From positions 140,871 to 204,870 of the forward strand of contig CAVVZX010000035.1 of NCBI GenBank assembly GCA_963752855.1: DNA of 64,000 nucleotides. The letters are read 5' to 3'. The DNA comes from DATJPW01 sp963752855. GTDB taxonomy: Bacteria; Desulfobacterota; Desulfomonilia; Desulfomonilales; Desulfomonilaceae. The notes below the pieces were generated by a model. It had not been told where the DNA came from and made no database searches. It saw nothing but the letters and a program-made list of their open reading frames with translations. Below, in pieces: positions 38,201-45,840 of the stretch (position 1 is its first letter; the number at the start of each line of letters is the position of its first letter). The position numbers were made by a program, and so were the translations under genes.

Positions 38201-38281
38201 CTCCCCCCTCTTCCTTCCCTCTCCCGCCAGGGGAGAGGGTTTCAAATCCCCCTCCCTCGACGGGAGAGGGTAGGGCGGGGT
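38201..38281. repeat. CCCTCTCCC/GGGAGAGGG intergenic repeat
   Basis: Two adjacent hairpins, CCCTCTCCCgccagGGGAGAGGG and CCCTCCCTCGACGGGAGAGGG. It is related in style to 15567-15639. It lies between greA and the HAD gene. Confidence 0.6.
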
Positions 38282-38319
38282 GTCTTTGTGGCGGAATTCA
38301 AACAGGTTACCACAGATCC

Positions 38320-39624
38320 ATGCCAACCACGCATAAAGAGCAACGGCGAGTCCTGATCCTGTGCGATTTTGACGGGACAGTTTCCACCAAAGATACGGTC
38401 AGCCGCCTTATCGGTAAGCACATCACTTCGCCGGAGTGGCGCTTCCATGTAAAGCGATATTTTCGGGATGAAATCGGGTCCAAGGGAGTCTATGAGGCCG
38501 TGGCGCCGCACATGCGGATGACCCGAAGTGATTTGGAGGATTTCGTCAGGAAACATGCCGCGTTGGACCCCGGGTTTCCGGGCTTCCTGGAATGGGCTGA
38601 TTCCCGAGGGATAGGTGTCAAAATTGTGTCGGACGGGTTCGACGCGACAATAGCGACACTTTTTCGTAACCACGGAATCAACGGTCTCGAGATATTCGCC
38701 AACAACTTGATATTAGATGAAAGCGGTCAAGTTACGATCCGCAGTCCTCATTTCAACCCTGATTGCGGCATATGCGGAACGTGCAAGCTTGCCATCCTGA
38801 GAAAATTTCGAGCTGATTACGATAGAATAATCCTCATTGGAGACGGCGACTCGGATCGTCATGCCGCGAAAGAAGCAGATACGGTCCTCGCGCTCCATGA
38901 CCTGTTCGTCTATTGCGCCGGTCAGGGTATCCCGGCAGTAAGAATTGAAAGATTCGGAGAGGTCCCCTGCCTCCTGACGAGAAGGATCCGGGCCGTCGCT
39001 TTCGATATGGATGGGACCCTGGTAGACTCTCTGGACGGAATAGCTGAAGCTTTTAACCACATGTTTGCGCGCCTCGGGTACCCGGTGATGAATGTGGAAG
39101 AGGTGGTACGACTCACCTCGATTTCTTTGAGGGATTTTGTTCAAAGTTATTTGAAACCGGAAGAGGCCGAGGTGGGCGTCAAGATTTTTCGGGAATATTA
39201 CGACAAGGTCTTTCGCGAAAAGACAAAGATGATACCCGGCGCCATGGAAACGCTCAATGCTCTTAACGGGACCATGCTCCAAGGGATAGTTACAAACAAA
39301 CGCGGGAAATACGCGAGACTATTGGCCGAGCATTTCGGAATAGCGGACCGTATGTCTAGCATCATAGGAGCTGACGACGGCTTTAAAGCAAAACCGGCCC
39401 CTGACATGTTCCATGAGTTCGTCCGCTCGACCGGGAGCGCCAGTCGTGACACTATTTATGTCGGTGATGCTCCGATTGACATAGAAGCCGCGCATAATGC
39501 CGGCCTGGATGCCTTTGGAATAATCAGTCCCATTTTTTCAGGTGAGGAACTCGCGCTTCATCGTCCACGCCGTGTACTTGGCGACATCACGGAATTGCCC
39601 GCAGCGCTGGAACCCATTTTATAA
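38320..39624 (+). CDS. Tandem HAD-superfamily phosphatase fusion (MtnX-like + phosphoglycolate-phosphatase-like)
   Basis: 434 residues with two HAD domains. The first (1-220) opens with ILCDFDGTVSTKDT, has DGFDATI, then IGDGDSDRHAAKEADTVLA, resembling MtnX/phosphoserine-phosphatase-type HADs; CGICGTCK in its middle adds a possible metal site. The second (about 225-434) opens with AVAFDMDGTLVDSLDGI, has TNKRGKYARLL and KPAPDMFHEF and IYVGDAPIDIEAAHNAGLDAFG, as in phosphoglycolate phosphatase and pyrophosphatase PpaX. Both have the nucleophile Asp and the C-terminal acidic pair, so both should be active. Substrates are unknown. The fusion is rare in my experience. No clear SD; ATG 38320 is the first in-frame start. 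Confidence 0.85.
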   Translation: MPTTHKEQRRVLILCDFDGTVSTKDTVSRLIGKHITSPEWRFHVKRYFRDEIGSKGVYEAVAPHMRMTRSDLEDFVRKHAALDPGFPGFLEWADSRGIGVKIVSDGFDATIATLFRNHGINGLEIFANNLILDESGQVTIRSPHFNPDCGICGTCKLAILRKFRADYDRIILIGDGDSDRHAAKEADTVLALHDLFVYCAGQGIPAVRIERFGEVPCLLTRRIRAVAFDMDGTLVDSLDGIAEAFNHMFARLGYPVMNVEEVVRLTSISLRDFVQSYLKPEEAEVGVKIFREYYDKVFREKTKMIPGAMETLNALNGTMLQGIVTNKRGKYARLLAEHFGIADRMSSIIGADDGFKAKPAPDMFHEFVRSTGSASRDTIYVGDAPIDIEAAHNAGLDAFGIISPIFSGEELALHRPRRVLGDITELPAALEPIL

Positions 39625-39675
39625 GCTATAGTAATTCTGGCCCCTTATGGTGTGACAGTTGCAGGACCGGCTGTA

Positions 39676-39696
39676 GGGGCGACTGGCGAGTCGCCC
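39676..39696. repeat. GGGGCGACTGGCGAGTCGCCC palindromic repeat
   Basis: Full-length copy of the family: arms GGGCGACT and AGTCGCCC with a GGCG loop. Other copies are at 30596, 57369 and 63159, and a variant at 4992. Confidence 0.8.
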
Positions 39697-39727
39697 TCTT
39701 GGTTCCGGGAGACGCCGGCCGGGAGTG

Positions 39728-39797
39728 TCATTGCGGGCGGAGCGAAGCAGTCTCCTGCGCGGAGGGGATTGCCACGGGCTACGCCCTCGCAATGACA
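39728..39797. repeat. GTCATTGCG…CGCAATGAC inverted repeat
   Basis: GTCATTGCG at the left and CGCAATGAC at the right enclose about 50 bases with GAGCGAAGCAGTCTCC. A related piece (GAGCGAAGCAAAACAATCTCC) lies at about 51857-51880. This is a MITE-like element type common in environmental genomes. Confidence 0.6.
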
Positions 39798-39965
39798 ATC
39801 CGCCCCCCGAATCGCACGGAGGCCGGTCGCTACCGGAAATTGCTCAAACCGTGAAACCCAATACCAGAGCGACCTACAAGAAAGACAAGAACTTTTATGG
39901 AACCTGCCGGCTTTGGCAATGTCAAATCAAAACATACCTGCCTACATGCAAAGTTACCGATTGGG

Positions 39966-40012
39966 AGGCCCCATTGTTCCTACCATACATGAGGGGCCTT
40001 TCCTTTTTGTAT
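39966..40012 (+). terminator. Intrinsic terminator without an upstream gene
   Basis: AGGCCCC and GGGGCCT form a 7-bp stem with a loop of about 20 bases, followed by TTCCTTTTTG. It would stop rightward transcripts. No open gene precedes it on that strand, so it may end a noncoding RNA or a readthrough transcript. Confidence 0.5.
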
Positions 40013-40183
40013 TGTAATATCAATAAGTTGGCAACGTCTGAAAATTGCCGTTGCCTAAACGGCGCCTAGGCGCCTCTGCGACATGCTTGAATCCTTTCAC
40101 AAGCCGAAGTTCAGGTGGATCTGACGCAATCCACTTCATTGGTAACCACAGTTGTGAATCATTCTTGCAAGAGTAAAATTTTC

Positions 40184-40213
40184 TTGACATTTTTTTCCCT
40201 TGCGGGGTAACTT
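40184..40213 (+). promoter_or_regulatory. Sigma-70-like promoter
   Basis: TTGACA at 40184 with TAACTT at 40208, spacing 18. The -35 box is perfect and the -10 box matches four of six. It could drive the exported Cys/Gln-rich gene 540 bases downstream or a small RNA. Confidence 0.4.
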
Positions 40214-40733
40214 TGAATACGGTAACAAAGCGCCAATATCGATATTTTGTAATTTAATATCAATTTCTTATCCCTCGAGGGGAAGGTTTCTTAACCAGAT
40301 CTAATGCGGCTCAAATGGGGTCCTCTGGGAGAGTCTCACATCCGACTCACTCACTAGTAGCTCAAATGTGCAGAACACAGCGCCCCGTTTGATCTAAGGA
40401 AAAGAACAAAAAAATCTGGGCAAATTCTGTCTCATCCCGTCTCGTGCTCTCGTTTGTAGAGCGTTGATGACGATTTTCTTGGTGGCCCCTGGTTGGCTCG
40501 CGTAGAAAATGGTCGCAACGCTGTTGTTATGGCGCCCGGGATTTGGGGAGAGGCTGTAACGTTTTGGAATACCGCGGTCAGTGATTATAGGAATTGGGAG
40601 ATTGTGTAGGGCTGGCCGGCTCGCAATGAACAATCACCCTCCTGCAAAGTGTTTTTTCAACCCCCTACTCTCACGTGCAGCATTCACACCGATTATGAGA
40701 CGCCGGAAAATACAAAACGAAAGGGGTCGAACA

Positions 40734-42242
40734 GTGAGAAGCAAAGGTTTGTCTTTCCTGCTGGCCGTATTCCTGGGCTGTTTTGGTTCGGGGCCACACA
40801 GGTTTACTCGCAGGGTTCCGACGCAATCGGCTGTCAGCCGGGCTATGAAACTCGACAAAGATTTTAATTGCGTTTCCTGCGAGTCACATGGCAAAATTTG
40901 GAACTCTGAATTCGGGGTTTGCGCCTGCCCTCCCTGTATGGCCGATACAAGGGACGGCGGTTGCGCCCCTTGCTCCGACAAGCAGGAATGTGTTGACGGC
41001 GTATGCGTTGAAGCGCTTCTCACGCCGCCACCTGTTGTCGGGCCCGAAATTCCCACAAGCCCCGGATTTAATGTTAATGTGGGTCGGGGCAGGATTGCGG
41101 CCATACAAGATCCCGAAGATGTTGATGAACTGCTGGTCCCCCTTGACGCCGGGGCTGACCCCGTGATCATACAGGGCGCGGGCGGTTTTGACCTCGGCGG
41201 GTTCGACATTTCCTCATTCGGAATCGGCCTGGTCGCGGGCGGAATAACTGCCATAGCCGCCAATTCCATCATGAACAACATCATCAATAATAATATCAAT
41301 AATAATCAGCAAGTTATCAACAATGCCAACAACCAACTGTCGCAGGCCGAAAAAAAGATCAACGATCGTATCAAGCAACTGGAAAACAAGAAAAACCTTA
41401 GCCCCGCAGAAAAGCAAGAACTGCAAAATCTCAAAAACCTCCAGAAGAAGAATAACGACATCAAGAACAAGCTGAATGAAAAGGCAGAAAGACCTTGATA
41501 AGCAGAAGCAGAAGAACCTAAACGACAAGAATAAACTCGATAAAATCAACCAGAAATTGACTCCGGATGACAAGAAGAAACTTGCAGACGACAAGAATAA
41601 GCTGGCTGCCAATCAAGAGAAAGTTGATCCGGACAAAATTCGCCAGGACCAGTTAAAGAACAAGACCAAACCCTTGACCGACGCTCAAAAGAAGCAGCTT
41701 CAAGACAAGGCTAAACAAAAGCAGAATCTTGAGAACCAGAAGCTGAAAACGAAGCAAGAGGAACAAAAGCAGAGGTTTACACACAGCCGATCTGAAACAA
41801 AAGCAGGAGAAGCAAAAGCAGGAACAGCCAAGCAGCAACAACTTAGGCAGCAGCAGCAAAAAGAGCAGCAGCTCAAGCAACAGCAATTACGACAGCAGAA
41901 GCAAAAGGAACAGCAACTCAAGCAGCAACAACAAAAGCAGGAGCAGCAAGCAGCAACAATTACAGCAGCAGAACAACAGCAGCAGCAAACCAAGCAGCAA
42001 TCAACAACAGCAACAGCAGCAGACAATCAAGCAACACAACAATCGAGCAGCAACCAGAAACAGCAAGCAACAGATCAAGCAGCAACACAACACAACAGCA
42101 GATCAAGCAACAACCAAACAGCGCAACGAAAATCAAGCAGCCGCAGCAGCATATTCAGCGTCAGCCGGTCCGCAGCGCGCCGGTACAGCGCAGCGCGCCG
42201 GTACAGCGCAGTGCGCCGACGGGGGGGGGAAGACGACGTTAG
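40734..42242 (+). pseudogene. Exported Cys-rich, Gly-rich and Gln/Asn-rich protein, several frameshifts
   Basis: GTG 40734 follows AAAGGGG. The protein has a signal peptide (GLSFLLAVFLGCF, cleavage probably after …TQVYSQ, in the next frame), then a cysteine-rich module of about 50 residues (CVSCESHGKIWNSEFGVCAC, CMADTRDGGCAPCSDKQECV). A proline/acidic linker leads to a Gly-rich hydrophobic stretch (GGFDLGGFDISSFGIGLVAGG), then Asn-rich and Lys/Gln-rich coiled segments (41270-42150) and a basic C-terminus with three SAPVQR units, ending at a TAG at 42240. At least four frame changes are needed. A rightward terminator follows. No family is known to me; the form suggests a surface or envelope-spanning structural protein. 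Confidence 0.6.
42171..42220 (+). repeat. 18-bp tandem repeat inside the Gln-rich gene
   Basis: Two identical units of CGCAGCGCGCCGGTACAG and a partial third. In the likely coding frame each encodes RSAPVQ. It marks the C-terminal end of the exported protein and shows recent unit duplication. Confidence 0.8.
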
Positions 42243-42259
42243 TTTTAGTTTTGGGTTGT

Positions 42260-42300
42260 GTGAGGCTACCCATCAGAAAAGCCTCACGTTCAAATTTTTC
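42260..42300 (+). terminator. Intrinsic terminator after the Gln-rich gene
   Basis: GTGAGGCT and AGCCTCAC form an 8-bp stem with a 12-base loop, followed by GTTCAAATTTTTC. It lies 18 bases past the TAG at 42240, which supports that stop as the true end of the gene. Confidence 0.65.
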
Positions 42301-42612
42301 CTGCGCCACGAATTGTTCTTGTGAAGATGTGATCTCGGCTTTTCGCGCGGAACCGGGCGAGTCGATTCGGTAGAATTTTCTATTCGGCTGCCTGCCGACA
42401 ACCGATCTCTATTTCAATACCATGCAATAGCGAGAGCGATTTCCCTTTTGAAATCGTGCGCCTGAAGGGTCCGACTATCGATCGGATCGTCTGAGCGCCA
42501 AGACATATCCAGCAGAACAAAGTCCAATCTATTGCCGTTCTTCGTTCCAGTGATTAACCATCCAGTAAGGTCACATACGGAGATGAAGTCTAGGATGACG
42601 GAGGATCGGACT

Positions 42613-43452
42613 ATGAGAAATTGGGCCAAATCGCCGTTAGCTCGGCGTCACGCATATTTGGTAATGAGTTTAATCGTAATCCCGGCGAGCCTTTTTCTGG
42701 TCTCGCTTATGTCAACGGGTCTCGTCGCGTCAGAAGGTCGGCAGTCCACAGAAGAGGTATTCCAGAAGGGCGTGAGCTACTGGAACGGTCAGTCTGTCGA
42801 GCAGGACTACTCAAAAGCGGCAAACTGGTTTCAAAAAGCCGCTGAATTGGGTGATGCTCGGGCCCAAAATAATTTGGGGTACATGTATGAGAAAGGGCTT
42901 GGGGTGCCTCAGGATTACACGGCGGCGGTCAAATGGTATCGCAAGGCCGCTGAACAGGGACTGGCCGTAGCCCAGAACAATTTAGCAGGGATGTATGACC
43001 AGGGACTTGGCGCGCCTCGGGACCTTTCTGAGGCTGCTGACTGGTATCGCAAGGCGGCTGAACAAGGGCTTGCTAGCGCCCAGAACAGTCTAGGGGTCAT
43101 GTATCAGGTGGGCGAAGGGGTCTCCCGTGATTATGCGGAAGCCGTCAAATGGTATCTTAAGGCTGCTGAGCAGGGACTTGCGGACGCCCAGGACAATTTA
43201 GCGGGAATGTATTATGGAGGACTTGGGGTCCCGCAGAACTATTCAGAGGCGGCCAAGTGGTATCGCAACGCTGCTAAACAGGGCCATGCTGAAGCACAGA
43301 ACAGCCTGGGTGTGATGTACGACGACGGACTTGGAGTTCCTCGGAAATATTCAGAGGCGGTGAAATGGTACCACAAAGCTGCTAAGAGCGGAGTCCATGA
43401 GGCCCAGGATAACTTGGCCGGCTTATGTAAAGAGGTATCGTTGGGCTGTTGA
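42613..43452 (+). CDS. Sel1-repeat protein with N-terminal membrane anchor
   Basis: 279 residues from ATG 42613, which has GGAGG eight bases upstream. A membrane segment or signal (LVMSLIVIPASLFLVSLMSTG) is followed by about six Sel1-like repeats of 36 residues (AELGDARAQNNLGYMYEKGL…, AEQGLADAQDNLAGMYYGGL…). Sel1 repeats form a TPR-like solenoid for protein contacts and are often on periplasmic or surface proteins. Repeats are very alike, alternating NNLAGMY and NSLGVMY, pointing to growth by two-unit duplication. Longer starts at 42583 and 42595 are possible. The partner is unknown. Confidence 0.88.
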   Translation: MRNWAKSPLARRHAYLVMSLIVIPASLFLVSLMSTGLVASEGRQSTEEVFQKGVSYWNGQSVEQDYSKAANWFQKAAELGDARAQNNLGYMYEKGLGVPQDYTAAVKWYRKAAEQGLAVAQNNLAGMYDQGLGAPRDLSEAADWYRKAAEQGLASAQNSLGVMYQVGEGVSRDYAEAVKWYLKAAEQGLADAQDNLAGMYYGGLGVPQNYSEAAKWYRNAAKQGHAEAQNSLGVMYDDGLGVPRKYSEAVKWYHKAAKSGVHEAQDNLAGLCKEVSLGC

Positions 43453-43629
43453 GTTTATGCTGTCCGCAAAAGTGGATGTTTGAGCGCAAAAAATAGATGA
43501 AGATTTCGGCCCCAAAGCTAGGGTAGGGGAGATTGCTTCGCTTCTCCGCCTAGGATTTCTGCCTGAGCAGCAATGACGCGAATCGGACAGGAATTCTGCA
43601 AATTGCTATGAACCGCACGGAGTTCAGGA

Positions 43630-44829
43630 TCAATCAGAATCCAGGATTCGTCGCACCGTGCTGAGCATCTCTTCAATTCTAAAAGGCTTGCGTATGAATC
43701 CCCTCGCCCCTGCGGCAATCGCCTCTTCGGTCGTTGCCAATCCACCGGCCCCAGAGGCTATCAAGACCTTTGCTTGCGGATCGGCGACCAAAATCTTTTC
43801 CAGGCACTGTTTGCCGCCCATCTCGGGCATGATGAGGTCTAATATCACCAGTCCAATTTTGTCTCGGGATTTCTCGTAGATCTCCGATCCTTCTCGTCCA
43901 TTGCCGGCGGTTATTACTGTGTAGCCCTCTCTACGAAGGATGCGAACTCCGAAGTCTCTTACAAAATCCTCATCATCAATCAGCAGGATGGTCTCTGATC
44001 CCTTTGTCGGTATTAATGGGACGGTCTTCTCTTTCACGGATTTCGGCTGGTCGTTAATGGCCGGCAAATAAATCTCAAAGATTGTTCCTGTTCCAGGTTC
44101 GCTATAGCATTGGATAATGCCTTCGTGCTGTTGAACAATTCCGTAAGCCACGGCCAGCCCCAGGCCGGTGCCCTTTCCGACCTCTTTCGTAGTATAGAAC
44201 GGCTCAAAAATGTGCTCCAACGTTTCCTTGTCCATACCGTGACCCGTATCGGAAAGAGTCAGCAGAACATATGAACCCGGTTCCGCCAACAGGTGAGTTC
44301 CGCAATAGGTTTCATCAAGAGACACATTTCGCGTTTCGATCCTTAGTTTACCGCCGTCGGGCATGGCATCTTGGGCATTCAGCGCCAAATTCAAGATTAC
44401 CTGCCCGATTTGCACGGGGTCGGCCTTTATCCTGGCCAGATCGTTAGCTAAGTTGACTTCGACTCCAATCATTTTGGGTATTGTTCGGACCAGTAGTTTC
44501 CGAATCTGCTCAACTTCACGGTTCAGGTCTACGGGCCGGAGTTGCGGCTCCACTTTTCTGCCAAAGGCAAGCAGATTCTTCACCAGCTCAGCCCCTCTAC
44601 GAGCCGCAATCGCAATCTTATTGAGATCTTCCTGGCCGGGATCGTGTTCTTGTTTGTCCATCAAGAGCAGTTCCGAGTACCCACTTATGACAGTGAGGAG
44701 ATTATTGAAATCGTGGGCAATTCCGCCTGCCAAGGTCCCCAATGATTCCATCTTTTGAGCTTGAAGAAGCTGTTGTTGCAGCGCGACTTCTCGGCTTATG
44801 TCTCTTTTTACGGCGACATAATTAATTAT
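43630..44829 (-). pseudogene. 3' part of an IS-split sensor kinase: HisKA-HATPase-receiver
   Basis: This is the C-terminal part of the multidomain kinase whose 5' part lies at 45841-48422. It starts inside a PAS-associated segment (INYVAVKRDISREVALQQQLL), then HisKA (ESLGTLAGGIAHDFNNLLTVI, phospho-acceptor His), ATPase motifs (LNLALNAQDAM, SDTGHGMD, GTGLGLAV) and a receiver domain (ILLIDDEDFVRDFGVRIL … LVILDLIMPEMGG, phospho-acceptor Asp). It is intact in one frame up to the IS border. Without the 5' part it has no start of its own; an open frame runs 108 bases into the IS. A weak chance exists that it is expressed from inside the element. Confidence 0.9.
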
Positions 44830-45840
44830 CTGGCTATCCGCTTGACTCCAGTAGCTACTATATGTAGTATCCAGGCATGGAAGACTATCCGCAGAGTGTT
44901 CTCGATTTTGAGAGCCGCTTTGCAACTGACGAGGCATGCAGGGAATACCTGGTTCAGTTGCGTTGGCCGGATGGGTTTGTCTGTCCCAGATGCAGCCATC
45001 GTGGAGGCTGGCTTACTAGCCGGGGCCTTTACCATTGTGGGAATTGTGGGTACCAAGTTTCCGCCACTGCCGGGACGATCTTTGAGGACACCCGCAAGCC
45101 ATTGCGTCTGTGGTTTCGGGCGATGTGGTACATGACGAGCCAGAAGCAAGGTGTCAGTGCGCTTGGGCTGCAACGAGTGCTGGGTTTGACGCGGTACGAG
45201 ACCGTCTGGAAATGGCTGCATAAGTTGCGTCATGCTATGGTGCGTCCAGGACGCGACCGCATAGGCGGAATCATAGAGCTTGACGAGATCTACATCGGTG
45301 GCGCCAAGACCGGAAAGCGTGGTCGAGGGGCTATTGGTAAAACGTTGGTAGTTGTTGCAGCCCAAGAGGATGGAAAGCGCATAGGACGTATTCGTCTTCA
45401 TCGCGTGTCGGACGCGTCAGCGGCAAGTCTAATGCCGGCGGTGGAAACCGGAGTAGAAAAGGGCAGTGTCGTGAGGACTGATGCATGGCAGGGATACTTG
45501 CCCTTAGCGTCTCTAGGCTACAAGCATTTGGTAGTGAGGAAGGATCATTCTGTGGGAGAGAACGTCCTGCCGCTTGTCAATACGGTGGCCTCACTTGTGA
45601 AGCGGTGGCTGACAGGAACTCATCAGGGAGCAGTGCGTCCCTCACATCTGGACTACTACTTGGACGAATACACTTTCCGATTCAACCGACGGAGGTCCAA
45701 GTCTCGAGGGAAACTATTCTATCGCCTGGTTCAGCAGGCAGTAATGGTGCAACCGATAACCGGAAGAAACATACGTGGAGGTCGGCTCAACTCAGCAGAA
45801 CACAATGTATTGTGTTAACTGGAGTCAAGCGGATAGCCAG
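44830..45840 (+). mobile_element. IS1595-type insertion sequence, complete
   Basis: 1011 bp. The ends are inverted repeats of about 23 bp, beginning CTGGCTATCCGCTTGACTCC on the left and its complement on the right. A 10-bp direct repeat, AATTAATTAT, flanks it at 44820-44829 and 45841-45850 and is presumably the target duplication (IS1595 elements typically make 8 bp, so two of the ten may be chance). It carries a single intact transposase gene. Removing the element and one direct repeat restores the kinase reading frame exactly (…DASGQIIN-YVAVKRDIS…), so insertion is recent. Confidence 0.93.
44877..45818 (+). CDS. IS1595-family transposase (ISXO2-like)
   Basis: 313 residues. The N-terminal zinc ribbon has FVCPRCSHRGGW and YHCGNCGYQVS. 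The ISXO2-type DDE catalytic domain follows with IELDEIYIGG (first Asp), VRTDAWQGY (second Asp), and a C-terminal HLDYYLDEYTFRFNRR that holds the third acidic or Asn residue of the family. The frame is open from end to end, so the element is probably active or recently active. It starts 48 bases inside the left end. Confidence 0.93.
   Translation: MEDYPQSVLDFESRFATDEACREYLVQLRWPDGFVCPRCSHRGGWLTSRGLYHCGNCGYQVSATAGTIFEDTRKPLRLWFRAMWYMTSQKQGVSALGLQRVLGLTRYETVWKWLHKLRHAMVRPGRDRIGGIIELDEIYIGGAKTGKRGRGAIGKTLVVVAAQEDGKRIGRIRLHRVSDASAASLMPAVETGVEKGSVVRTDAWQGYLPLASLGYKHLVVRKDHSVGENVLPLVNTVASLVKRWLTGTHQGAVRPSHLDYYLDEYTFRFNRRRSKSRGKLFYRLVQQAVMVQPITGRNIRGGRLNSAEHNVLC

Larger units (their letters stand above)
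39625..40733. other. Long intergenic region with repeats, a terminator and a promoter-like site
   Basis: No protein gene can be supported over 1.1 kb. The region holds a GCGACTGGCGAGTCGC repeat (39676), a CATTGCG…GCAATG repeat (39730-39797), a rightward intrinsic terminator (39966-40012) and a sigma-70-like promoter (40184-40213). The terminator without a preceding gene raises the possibility of a small RNA from about 39850 to 40010. Confidence 0.5.

Noticed and set aside
41653..42026. Cys- and Leu-rich open frames on the minus strand
   Set aside because: They are produced by the CAG/CAA-rich Gln tract of the plus-strand gene read backwards; composition is purely low-complexity.
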